The notes beneath the pieces were generated by a model. It worked only from the letters and a program-made list of their open reading frames with translations. It searched no databases and had not been told where the DNA came from. Source: Bacillota bacterium (lineage in GTDB: Bacteria; Bacillota; Clostridia; Acetivibrionales; JAEXSP01). From it: DNA of 64,000 nucleotides. Each line of letters begins with the position of its first letter. Positions within the stretch are counted from its first letter, which is position 1. The DNA is taken from assembly GCA_023453795.1 (NCBI GenBank), contig JAEXSP010000019.1:377174-441173 (forward strand). The letters are read 5' to 3'. Below are positions 8,874 to 17,249 of the stretch, one piece after another. A program made the translations under genes and the position numbers.

Positions 8874-10670
8874 TCAGCTCGACTTTTTGAAAGCCAAGTC
8901 CTTCAGATGATATTGAGGAAGTTTAAGTTTCCAGTCACAGATGTCATTTGCACAAATCCTCCCTGAAACTGAAGCTGTTGGTATGCCTCCTCCAGGATTG
9001 ACTGATGCACCTGCCAGATAAAGGCCTTTTATTGGAGTTTTAAAGTCCGGTCTCCTTACTCCAATGGAATGATCAAAAATATATGTCGCTCCTTTTGGAA
9101 CACCGGTGTACCTTTCCAGAGTTTTTGGTGTTGCAGCATCACTTACTTCAACCATAGAGCCAAGGCCTGGGATAATTTTCTCTGCTTTTCTTATAAGCTC
9201 AAGTTTTTTTGCTTCCTTTTTCTCTTCATATTCTTTTGTTCCTCTTTCGGGGTATTGGTCATATGAAAATTCAGGATCTTCTAAAATAATAACGCTGGAT
9301 TTCCCTTCCGGTGCTGTATCTTTATCAACATTGGATATAATATATATCTCAAGCCCCTGATCCATATCTTTATAAACTGTAGGATACATGGATAGATCTG
9401 AATCCACCCCAAGAAACACTAGAAAGTTGGATGGAGAAAACTTAATACGTTTGATATACTCCGAAAAGCCTACCTTCAGGTTTTTTTCACCTACCAGTTC
9501 AAGGAAGGTTGTTCTTGCATTTACATTTGAAACAACAATCGAACTCTTGTAGGTTTTACCCCCAACTTCAATCCCCTCAACACTTCCACCCTTTACAAGA
9601 ATCCGGTCAACTTCTTTACCCTGAAGTACTTTACCACCGTATTTTTCAAAAACATCCTTCAAACTGTCTGCAAATTTCTGTGCTTTTAGATAGTACCCGC
9701 CATATACAAAATACGAATAGGCTGCAAAACAAGCTGTTATAAAGCGTGCACCTTCTGCTTTAACCCCCATGAACCGGACAAAATAAGATAAAAACTCTTT
9801 TAATTCCTCATTTTTAAAATACCTGTCGAGCACTTGCCTGTAGCTCTCATTAAAAGCTTTTCCAGTCTTTTTAAAATCTCTCATGATTGGGATAAGCGCA
9901 GGAATTCCGTATATTTTAACAATGAGTTCCATAGGTAGAAAGCTTCCGTATTCCCTGTAATTTCTCTGCCTGTCACGGCCCTTGGTAGTCTCAATGATAT
10001 AATTTATAAAACCTCTCAATCCCTCTTTTTCCCCAGGAAACATTCTTCCTAAAAGTGCTTCAAACTCTTCAATACTCTCCGGAATAACTATCTCTTTTCC
10101 TTTAAATTTGAATTTTACCGGAGTATTCTTTAAAAAATATTCCTTTTCGCTAAATCCAAACTCTTTGAGGAGAATATCAATATTTCCGTTCTGATCCAAT
10201 CCACTTTGATTTCTATGGATTCCAACCACATTCAGTGTTCCGCTGTTAAAAGAAAATCCTTCTCTGACAAATGAATTGCAATATCCGCCTACCTTACGAA
10301 GTCTTTCTGCCAAAAGCACCTTGTAACCCCTCTTAGCTAGAAGAGCTGCACATGTCAGGCCCCCCACCCCGGCACCTGCAACAATAACATCATACTCATC
10401 CTGACTTTTCTCTTTTTTGGGGTCAACTTTAACCTTCCAGTCTACTTTATTAAATTCACTGATCATAAAGAAAACAGGCAAAAAGTTCTTCAGTAGAAGT
10501 AAAGCCATGATCCCAAGTACTATTAAAAGTGCAGCTGTAATAACATTGTATGGAAATGGCAATAATACGATGGAAATTCCACTTAGAATTATGACAACTG
10601 TCATCACCAAAGATGCTTTTTTCTTAAAGTATGCTGCAAAAGGATTTTTACCCCTCATCTTTTTCTCCAT
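8874..10670 (-). CDS. Membrane-tethered CrtI/phytoene-desaturase-like FAD oxidoreductase
   Basis: About 598 residues from the ATG at 10670, which has GGGGGTGG 8 bases upstream; an ATG at 10703 lacks a good site. Two hydrophobic helices (about 20-70) anchor it, unlike most carotenoid desaturases. The FAD-binding VIVAGAGVGGLTCA lies near residue 100, and the C-terminal FAD loop near the end reads LYLAGASVNPGGGIPTAS. Relatives desaturate, isomerise or saturate polyene chains. No carotenoid prenyl genes are present, so the substrate is more likely the cluster's acyl chain, as with the CrtI-like proteins proposed for ladderane lipid loci. That parallel is from memory and is inference. Confidence 0.82.
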   Translation of the reverse strand: MEKKMRGKNPFAAYFKKKASLVMTVVIILSGISIVLLPFPYNVITAALLIVLGIMALLLLKNFLPVFFMISEFNKVDWKVKVDPKKEKSQDEYDVIVAGAGVGGLTCAALLAKRGYKVLLAERLRKVGGYCNSFVREGFSFNSGTLNVVGIHRNQSGLDQNGNIDILLKEFGFSEKEYFLKNTPVKFKFKGKEIVIPESIEEFEALLGRMFPGEKEGLRGFINYIIETTKGRDRQRNYREYGSFLPMELIVKIYGIPALIPIMRDFKKTGKAFNESYRQVLDRYFKNEELKEFLSYFVRFMGVKAEGARFITACFAAYSYFVYGGYYLKAQKFADSLKDVFEKYGGKVLQGKEVDRILVKGGSVEGIEVGGKTYKSSIVVSNVNARTTFLELVGEKNLKVGFSEYIKRIKFSPSNFLVFLGVDSDLSMYPTVYKDMDQGLEIYIISNVDKDTAPEGKSSVIILEDPEFSYDQYPERGTKEYEEKKEAKKLELIRKAEKIIPGLGSMVEVSDAATPKTLERYTGVPKGATYIFDHSIGVRRPDFKTPIKGLYLAGASVNPGGGIPTASVSGRICANDICDWKLKLPQYHLKDLAFKKSS

Positions 10671-10695
10671 TCCTATCCACCCCCTTTTAAATTTT

Positions 10696-11367
10696 CTATA
10701 CATTCATGACACGTTTTTTTATTTCCTTGTTTGCTGCATATCTGGACGCTTCTGCATAAATGCTTGCTAACTTCAGTACAAAAGGAAGCAGTTCTTTCTT
10801 TTTCTTTATAATATCTACTACTCCTATTTTATAAGCTTCGTTTGCACTGATCAGATCACCCCGCAAAATGATTTCCTTCGCTCTTGATCTTCCGGCCGTC
10901 TTTTCCAGTCGAATACTCCCACTCAGCCCGGTAATGATTCCAAAACTCAATTCCGGGCAACCTAGAAATGCATCGGTACTACAAACCCGAATATCACACG
11001 CCAATGCAAGTTCAAGTCCTGATCCCGTACAAAATCCATTGATGGCAGCAATTACCGGAATATCAAGTGTCTCAAGTTCTCTTAGTACAGCCGCATTTCT
11101 ATAAACTAATTCGTTTGTGTTGTTTTCTGCGGAAGCATTCATAGAAACATTATTTTTAATATCTTCGACATCTGCTCCCGCTGAAAAATGTCTGCCGCTA
11201 CTATGGATAACAACAGCTTTGAGGCTTTGATCTTTTTTAATTTCCAAAACTGTTTCGGAGAGTTCTGTGAAAAATTTTGTCCCCATCCTATTATCCGGTG
11301 GCCTGCTCAATATGATTTTGGCAATGCCCGAAGCTTTTTCCAATTGGATTATTTCATTTTCAGCCAT
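10696..11367 (-). CDS. Short enoyl-CoA hydratase/isomerase family protein (crotonase 1)
   Basis: A crotonase fold of 223 residues, about 35 shorter than usual and lacking much of the C-terminal helices. The oxyanion loop HFSAGAD is present, and both acid residues used for hydration can be placed: Glu in GSGLELALACD and Glu in LGCPELSFG. So dehydration/hydration or double-bond shift of an acyl thioester is possible. Its ATG directly follows the stop of crotonase 2 (TAAATG) with GGTGAGG upstream, showing tight coupling. In the absence of a FabZ gene, these crotonases are the best candidates for removing water from 3-hydroxyacyl intermediates. Confidence 0.85.
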   Translation of the reverse strand: MAENEIIQLEKASGIAKIILSRPPDNRMGTKFFTELSETVLEIKKDQSLKAVVIHSSGRHFSAGADVEDIKNNVSMNASAENNTNELVYRNAAVLRELETLDIPVIAAINGFCTGSGLELALACDIRVCSTDAFLGCPELSFGIITGLSGSIRLEKTAGRSRAKEIILRGDLISANEAYKIGVVDIIKKKKELLPFVLKLASIYAEASRYAANKEIKKRVMNV

Positions 11368-12108
11368 TTAAGCCTCACCACCGTATCGGTTTATTACTAA
11401 ATCAGCAAACATCCGGCCTTCTTCCTTCATCGCTGTTTCAAAATCCAGTCTGCACGAGTTATTTACAGAACGTATTGCATATGTTACTGGTTTTTCTCCC
11501 TTTGCAATAATTTTTTCCATAACTTCAACTGCATAATTGAAACAGCTTTTCTCAGAAGAAATATAATTTACAAGACCGATTTCCAATGCTCTCTCTGCAC
11601 CAAATGTATCGCCTGTCAAGAGAATTTCGATGGCCCTTGACCTCCCCACTGTTTTAACTAGTCTCTCTGTTCCTCCAAATCCAGGTAAAATACCGTGGTT
11701 TATTTCCGGAAACCCGAACACGGCATTGCAGCTGCAATAACGTATATGACATGCAAGTGCAAATTCAAGTCCTCCCCCAAGACAAGCGCCGTCAATAGCT
11801 GCAATAACCGGTTTTTCCAAGTTCTCAATATAATTCAATATTGCATTCCCACGGTTAAACTCATTTGTATATTCCTCTTGGCTTAAATTTGTTTCGTTAA
11901 AATACCTTAGATCCGCTCCGGCAGAGAAGTGTCTGCCGTCCCCCTTTAAAATAATACCCGAAACATTATTTCCCTCCAGCCATTCCATCACCTTTTTGCC
12001 GTCTGCAAACTCAGGCTTTGGAATCATGTTAGATGGCTTGTTTGATATCTTCAGTATACCAATCCGGTCTTTTAACTCCCATTCTAAACAACCCGATCTG
12101 TCTATCAA
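11368..12108 (-). CDS. Enoyl-CoA hydratase/isomerase family protein (crotonase 2)
   Basis: The second crotonase, about 246 residues from a TTG at 12108 that has GGGGAGGG with 7-base spacing; an ATG at 12126 has no ribosome site. The oxyanion motif HFSAGAD, the Glu in GGGLEFALAC and the Glu in FGFPEINHG are all in place, so it should be an active hydratase/dehydratase. Its start lies within the end of the dehydrogenase gene, an overlap of 80 bases in another frame. Both reading frames look genuine in the overlap, since the first beta strand of this protein (LKDRIGILKIS) is encoded there. It likely works with crotonase 1. Confidence 0.85.
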   Translation of the reverse strand: MIDRSGCLEWELKDRIGILKISNKPSNMIPKPEFADGKKVMEWLEGNNVSGIILKGDGRHFSAGADLRYFNETNLSQEEYTNEFNRGNAILNYIENLEKPVIAAIDGACLGGGLEFALACHIRYCSCNAVFGFPEINHGILPGFGGTERLVKTVGRSRAIEILLTGDTFGAERALEIGLVNYISSEKSCFNYAVEVMEKIIAKGEKPVTYAIRSVNNSCRLDFETAMKEEGRMFADLVINRYGGEA

Positions 12109-13288
12109 TTTCTTCCCTCCCCACATTATTCGTTACTGCGTATTCAAGAATACCGGGCGGAGCGAAAACATCATCATATTGAATAGAATACGCCTTCAGC
12201 CTCCCAAGCAAATTTTCAAGGCCGTACTCATAGGCCATTGCTACCGGTCCCTTTTGCGTTGAATAAAGTTCAGCCATCACTTCATCAAGCAACTTTGAAT
12301 CAATCCAGCAGCCATCAATCAGCTTAAGACAAGTATTCAAATAGATCATCTTTAATCTTTCCTCAATTGCTTCGCATATCTTCCGATCAGGGTTCTCGAT
12401 CGTTCCGGCATAAGGATCTGCTAGGGCTTCATCACTATATTCGAAAACACCTCTCCCGCTTTTCTTTCCCAAATGGCCTCTATTCACTTTTTCAGCTAAG
12501 AATTCCCTCAATTCAGCATGTTTCTGGTACTCACCGGTTCCCTTATAAAGTGCTTCCAAGCTGTTTAAAATAATTTCAAGGCCTACACTGTCGCTGAGAT
12601 CATACGGTGGAGAAGCAAAATTTGCTTTCTCAACAATACGGTCAATGGCCTTTGGAGAAATATTTTCTTTTCTGTAAATATTGAACGCTTCATGAAACAA
12701 CCTTGACATGATTCTGATTGTGAAAGCACCTACTTCTTCCTTCACAGGTACAGGCTTCTTGTCAATATAAATAAGGAAATTGACTATCTTTTCAAGCATT
12801 GTTTTATTGGAATTTTCACCGTATATAACCTCTGCTGCCTTTATAAACTGTATAGGATAAATAAAGTGCACCCCGAAAAGGTTTTCCTTCCAATAGTTAT
12901 CTGGCAGTATCTTACCCGGAACAATAGAAGAAGATCCGGTTGCAAGGATTTGCTCTTCCTTCTTTCTAACTTCAAGCAATTGATTAAAAAGTGCTCTTTT
13001 ATCCCCTATATCTTCAGATATAAAATCAAAAACGATGTCACATTCCCCTAAAAGTTCTATATTGTTGGTGATAGAAACTTTCGGTAATTGATTCTCAGAT
13101 ATTTCTCCCTTTTTAATTTTCACCGAAAGCTTTCTCATAAAGCTTTGTTGCACTTTTTCCACCTTTTGAGGATTTCGTATGTAAAAAACTACTTCCAAAT
13201 CATTGAAACGGGTAATATACTCAAAAAAGCTAAGGCCCATTTTGCCTCCACCACATATTCCAATAACCTTCAGATTGTTTATTTCCAT
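12029..13288 (-). CDS. 3-hydroxyacyl-CoA dehydrogenase family protein
   Basis: A 419-residue protein with an N-terminal NAD-binding domain (GICGGGKMG, residues 10-18) and two C-terminal helical domains, the second starting near residue 320. The catalytic pair is visible: His141 in GVHFIYP and Glu153 in AAEVI, with the SSS substrate loop at 119-121. The domain-1 ending GHLGKKSGRGVFEY is typical. In beta-oxidation it oxidises 3-hydroxyacyl-CoA; here, next to KS and ACP and with no FabG in the operon, it probably runs as the 3-ketoacyl reductase. A CoA-type reductase in a type II assembly line is unusual. It follows the acyltransferase by 33 bases. Confidence 0.85.
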   Translation of the reverse strand: MEINNLKVIGICGGGKMGLSFFEYITRFNDLEVVFYIRNPQKVEKVQQSFMRKLSVKIKKGEISENQLPKVSITNNIELLGECDIVFDFISEDIGDKRALFNQLLEVRKKEEQILATGSSSIVPGKILPDNYWKENLFGVHFIYPIQFIKAAEVIYGENSNKTMLEKIVNFLIYIDKKPVPVKEEVGAFTIRIMSRLFHEAFNIYRKENISPKAIDRIVEKANFASPPYDLSDSVGLEIILNSLEALYKGTGEYQKHAELREFLAEKVNRGHLGKKSGRGVFEYSDEALADPYAGTIENPDRKICEAIEERLKMIYLNTCLKLIDGCWIDSKLLDEVMAELYSTQKGPVAMAYEYGLENLLGRLKAYSIQYDDVFAPPGILEYAVTNNVGREEIDRQIGLFRMGVKRPDWYTEDIKQAI

Positions 13289-13321
13289 GCTTTCACCACT
13301 TTCACAAAAATTAAATAAAAT

Positions 13322-14254
13322 TCAAGCCAGATTTTCATTCCATTCTTTATTCTCTTCTATAATCTTCTTGTAGCTTAAAAATTCACTCTGACTGCTATTA
13401 AACGCTGAAACCCTGGTAAGAGAAGCACCCAAACCCACTTCCAGGAAATTACATACACCAAGTGAGCAGGCTTTTTCAATGGTATTACGCCATGAAAGTG
13501 GAGATTTAAGGTTAAGACAAAGTTCATTTCTGACATCCATATCATTTTTTACTATATTCTGCCTTATGCTTGAAATTATAGGAAACTTCAGATGTTTTAA
13601 TTTTAACCCATTGACGTATTCCTCGAAATCACCTAATGCACCTGATATAAATTTTGAGTGGTATGCTATGTTTGTTTTAATTGTTAAAACCTTTAGTGCA
13701 CCTTCTTCAGTAGCCATTTCCATAAGAACCTCAACATATTTTTTAATCCCTGAAACAACAATGCTGTACTCATTATTTTCATTGACAATTTCAACTTTTT
13801 CTTTTGCTCCAAGGATTCCAATCAGATGCTCTATATCTTTTCTGTTAAGTCCTATAACGGAAGCCATCCCCCCCGCTAAAGCCCCCATGGATCTTTTCAT
13901 ACATTCATATGCTTTGATAACAAGCCTTAATCCGTCCTCATAACCATATGCGCCGCCTGATGCGAGAGCTGAATAAATACCCATGCTGTAAGCCAACAAA
14001 TAGCGCGGTATATACCCATATGCAATGTATGTTTCAAATATACAGCAATTGATTGTATATATGACAATCTGGTCAAGCAGTTCTTCGTCCCAATCCTTGG
14101 CACTGCCGGTACGGATATAATTGAAAACATCCATGCCGGTTTCCTTCGATGCTAATTTGCAACGTTTTTCCAAACTTTCAAACGTTTTTGCGTCCAAATT
14201 TTCCAAGTACTTGCGAAATACTGTTCCTGCCCCCTGAAAGATAAAAGCGCTCAT
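13322..14254 (-). CDS. Divergent FabD-like acyltransferase lacking the malonate-binding Arg
   Basis: A 310-residue FabD-fold protein opening with AFIFQGAGT. The nucleophile is Ser90, but the elbow reads AYSMG instead of GHSxG. The catalytic His199 in AYHS is kept. Counting residues from the Ser gives an exact match to FabD of Escherichia coli: the position of Arg117, which holds the malonyl carboxylate, is Ala115 here. So it probably does not handle malonyl-CoA and may load an uncharged starter acyl group, move a finished chain, or hydrolyse. The pathway may then borrow malonyl-ACP from primary metabolism. GAGGTG lies upstream of the ATG. Confidence 0.8.
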   Translation of the reverse strand: MSAFIFQGAGTVFRKYLENLDAKTFESLEKRCKLASKETGMDVFNYIRTGSAKDWDEELLDQIVIYTINCCIFETYIAYGYIPRYLLAYSMGIYSALASGGAYGYEDGLRLVIKAYECMKRSMGALAGGMASVIGLNRKDIEHLIGILGAKEKVEIVNENNEYSIVVSGIKKYVEVLMEMATEEGALKVLTIKTNIAYHSKFISGALGDFEEYVNGLKLKHLKFPIISSIRQNIVKNDMDVRNELCLNLKSPLSWRNTIEKACSLGVCNFLEVGLGASLTRVSAFNSSQSEFLSYKKIIEENKEWNENLA

Positions 14255-14343
14255 TTTTTTCTTATCACCTCATACCAAAATCTTATCCTTCCGTTTTATA
14301 ACAGTTCATAATTTAATACAAAAAGGATTCTCCCGAGTGCGTC

Positions 14344-15696
14344 TTAATGTCTGGGGCCAACCATTGGAGGCCTGGAAGAAGTCCTGAGCAATGAAATCCT
14401 TCTATAGAATTCCTCTTCCGGTAATTTGGTCTTTAGTACAGAATTGAATAAGTTATAATAATCGTAATCTTTAATGATAATTTGATCTTTCATTTGGTTG
14501 TATAGTGGCGTACCGGGAAAAGGCGTCATAATCGTTACGCTGGAAATGGAAATTTCATTTTCTTTAGCAAAAGCAGCCAGTTTTTCAAAATCCTTTTCAA
14601 CATAATCAGGTTGTGCGATGAAAAGCCCCCGTATCATAATATCATTCTTTTTTAGTACCTCTATGGATCTTAAAATAGCATCTTTAGAGGATTCCTTGTT
14701 ATAAAAATCAAGTTCTTGCTCATTAATTGATTCTATCCCTACAATAACTGCTTTAAGACCTGCCTTAGCAGCTTTTGCTATGAGATCCGGGTGGTTTGCA
14801 GCTGTATCATTTCGAATATCTGCAATAAATCCTTTGTCATAACCTTCATCAATTAACCTGTCAAAAAGTTTATGGGAAAATTCCAGATCCCCTGTAGTGT
14901 TAGCATCACCAAACCTAACCAGCTTATAGTCCTTCATTTCATTCAATTCGCCGATGATGTCCTCTATATTTCTGGTATAATAATGACCTTGATTCATCGG
15001 CCATATAGAACAGAAACTGCATCTGCTGGGACACCCATAGGAAGTTTCCATATAAGTAAGTGTAAAATCCATATTTCCTACTTTATATACACTCTCATAT
15101 TTCTTTACTAATTCCCGGTTGGCATATACGTTAGATAGAAGCTTGTCCGGACTTAAAAAAAGATTTTCTTTCTTTGTTTTAAAGAATTGACCATCCTTTT
15201 GGACACAGATGTTCGGGATATCTGAAAAATCTCCATGATTCATATGCGCCAGGACAACATCCCTGAAAATTTTCTTTCCATGCCCATATATAGTAATATC
15301 AATAGTTGGCTGATAAAAGTCTTCAGGACTGAGTGATGCGTGTATACCGCCAGCAATCGTCAGAATCTTTGGGTTTATCTCCTTTGCAAGCTTAAAAATC
15401 CTGCATCCGGCATTATACTCACTGGTATAAATGGTTACGCCGACAATATCCGGATTAAATTCTTCTATTTTCTTTGATACAGCCTCATCCGGACTAAGGG
15501 TAAGCCCCAGATCATATTCAGCTTTCAAGTCAAATATATCCACGTCAAAATCTCTTAAATTTCCGGCTATAGAACATAATGATAGTGGTGGACCGCTAAT
15601 GTCCATTCTTTTCATGATTTCTTTCACTTGCTGCGGTGCATATTCTACCACCAGGTTTTTAGGAGATTTCGGTGGGTTGATTAGCAAAATTCTCAT
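14344..15696 (-). CDS. B12-binding-domain radical SAM enzyme
   Basis: A 450-residue protein with an N-terminal cobalamin-binding Rossmann domain (about 1-150, starting RILLINPPKSP) and a radical SAM barrel whose iron-sulfur cluster is held by Cys222, Cys226 and Cys229 (CPSRCSFC). The DxHxxG base-off motif is not evident, as in the BchE group. Relatives methylate unreactive carbons or make rings. Here the likely substrate is the ACP-bound or released acyl chain. It follows the KASIII-like gene by 16 bases with AAGGAG. B12 radical SAM plus CrtI-like plus KS is the same combination proposed for ladderane lipids, but the product is unknown. Confidence 0.87.
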   Translation of the reverse strand: MRILLINPPKSPKNLVVEYAPQQVKEIMKRMDISGPPLSLCSIAGNLRDFDVDIFDLKAEYDLGLTLSPDEAVSKKIEEFNPDIVGVTIYTSEYNAGCRIFKLAKEINPKILTIAGGIHASLSPEDFYQPTIDITIYGHGKKIFRDVVLAHMNHGDFSDIPNICVQKDGQFFKTKKENLFLSPDKLLSNVYANRELVKKYESVYKVGNMDFTLTYMETSYGCPSRCSFCSIWPMNQGHYYTRNIEDIIGELNEMKDYKLVRFGDANTTGDLEFSHKLFDRLIDEGYDKGFIADIRNDTAANHPDLIAKAAKAGLKAVIVGIESINEQELDFYNKESSKDAILRSIEVLKKNDIMIRGLFIAQPDYVEKDFEKLAAFAKENEISISSVTIMTPFPGTPLYNQMKDQIIIKDYDYYNLFNSVLKTKLPEEEFYRRISLLRTSSRPPMVGPRH

Positions 15697-15712
15697 AAAC
15701 CAAACTCCTTTA

Positions 15713-16837
15713 TCAATAATGTTTTATCACGAATCCGCCCTGCATCATCTTACTCACTTCTGTTACAAAGCTTATTATTTGGTCTCCCGGCTTCAGGTTT
15801 TCTTCCCTAAAAAGCATGTCCATTGTTATTAATGCTGCCGGTGGACCTGGATAACCATTATTACTCAATTTCATATAGAAAGAACTTTCTGGAATTCCAT
15901 AGGAAACGCACTTTTCCTTGATAAGGTCATAAATATGTCTCGCCGGAAGGTTAATCTGAAAATAAGTTGTTTTTGTAAGATCAACATCAAACATGATTGC
16001 CATTCTCTTAAGACCTTCTGCAAAAGAGTTATAAATTAATTTTCCTCTTTCTTCTCCCTCGGGTGTTGACATACTGACACCCTCTTGGACTATGTGATGA
16101 AGTCCGTTTTCGTATGCTTCCAACGGATTCATCTCATAGGATTTCCACTTGTTGTACATCATTGGTGTCACACCACAACCTATGGATTCAATATACGTTG
16201 CTTCGAGATAATTACCCTTTAACTCGCTGTTTTCATCGCGTGTAAAGATCAAACATCCCGCACCGTCACACAAGAACCATCGAAGAAGCATTTGGTCCCT
16301 CTCGATAAGTTTCTGGTTGTAATATTCAGACCGCATCGTTGCAGATGCCATATTGGAAGAAATAACCATTACAGTTTTATACCTGCCGACAGAAATCAGG
16401 TCATGTGCAAGCATAATGGCTTTATAAGCAGAAGTGCAGTTTGAGTGTATAGACATTTCTCCACAGGCTTGTATTCCGAGAGCTTCCTGGATACGCACAC
16501 TTGTGGTCGGCATTTGTGTAAGACAAGCGCAACCATATGCCAAAAAATCTATATCATTCGGCTTCATTCCGGCATTTTCCAAGGCCTTTTGTGCCGCTTT
16601 TACCGACATTGAAATATTATCGTCGGTAAATTCTCTTGTTTCCGGGTCAATTGCATAATGTGACTGTTCAATTCCCAGCATTTCTTTCATTACCGGCTGA
16701 ATCGATTTAATCCATTTCATTACATTTTTTGGTGCTTCGGTAACTTCACCGAGAATTGTTTGAATATCTTCAAATTTAACTGGCTTTCCGGGAAGATATG
16801 ATCCGGTACCCGCCAGTTTTACTTTATACCTGTTCAT
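15713..16837 (-). CDS. KASIII (FabH)-like synthase with altered active site
   Basis: A 374-residue thiolase-fold enzyme. The nucleophile Cys134 is clear in HSNCTSAYKA and the core landmark FLCDGAGC matches FGDGAGA. The canonical HQAN motif, however, reads FQIN (293-296): the His that helps decarboxylation is Phe, while Asn296 stays. The GNTSAAS region has become NNGYPGPPAAL. KASIII proteins with such changes often catalyse acyl transfer or ester/amide formation rather than the normal priming condensation. A neighbouring His301 might substitute. Position between ACP and radical SAM supports a role in chain initiation or release. GGGGGAT precedes the ATG. Confidence 0.82.
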   Translation of the reverse strand: MNRYKVKLAGTGSYLPGKPVKFEDIQTILGEVTEAPKNVMKWIKSIQPVMKEMLGIEQSHYAIDPETREFTDDNISMSVKAAQKALENAGMKPNDIDFLAYGCACLTQMPTTSVRIQEALGIQACGEMSIHSNCTSAYKAIMLAHDLISVGRYKTVMVISSNMASATMRSEYYNQKLIERDQMLLRWFLCDGAGCLIFTRDENSELKGNYLEATYIESIGCGVTPMMYNKWKSYEMNPLEAYENGLHHIVQEGVSMSTPEGEERGKLIYNSFAEGLKRMAIMFDVDLTKTTYFQINLPARHIYDLIKEKCVSYGIPESSFYMKLSNNGYPGPPAALITMDMLFREENLKPGDQIISFVTEVSKMMQGGFVIKHY

Positions 16838-16862
16838 TATCTCGAATCCCCCAAATAAGTTT

Positions 16863-17177
16863 TTATCCTTGCTGTTCTACCAATGATAAAAACTTTTCTC
16901 TATCGTTAATTATTAGCAGTGCTAAATCAATTGCTTTTCCGATGGTATTCGCCGGATTTTTAGTCATATATTTTCCGATTACTCTGAATTCTATATTTAG
17001 GTTATATTCCTTTTTCCAGCTCTCTAAAAGTTGAAGAAACATGAGTGAATCCCCTTCAATATCTGCGATGATATCGGTATCATCATTTAACTCTGAAATA
17101 TCAACGCCACACTCATCTGAAAAAAATTCGTACACCTGGTCCCTTATTTTCTTTTCTAATTCTACTGTTCCTATCAT
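16863..17177 (-). CDS. Acyl carrier protein
   Basis: A 104-residue, acidic, helical protein. The phosphopantetheine attachment serine is Ser44 in EGDSLMFLQLLE, the standard DSL motif. It is about 25 residues longer than FabF-partner ACPs, with an extra basic C-terminal helix after the fourth helix. A TTG at 17186 touches the AAGGAG site, so the ATG at 17177 with 9-base spacing is the start. It lies between KS and the KASIII-like gene and is the only carrier in the operon, so all chain chemistry probably happens on it after activation by the PPTase at 6932. Confidence 0.88.
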   Translation of the reverse strand: MIGTVELEKKIRDQVYEFFSDECGVDISELNDDTDIIADIEGDSLMFLQLLESWKKEYNLNIEFRVIGKYMTKNPANTIGKAIDLALLIINDREKFLSLVEQQG

Positions 17178-17249
17178 AGTTAACAACTCCTTTTTAAAAT
17201 TAATATTTTTAATGACTTATAGATTTTTATAAAGATTTTTTATTCATGA

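Noticed and set aside
8874..10670. Carotenoid biosynthesis cluster suggested by the CrtI-like enzyme
   Set aside because: No CrtB, CrtE or other prenyl genes are nearby; all neighbours act on acyl chains.
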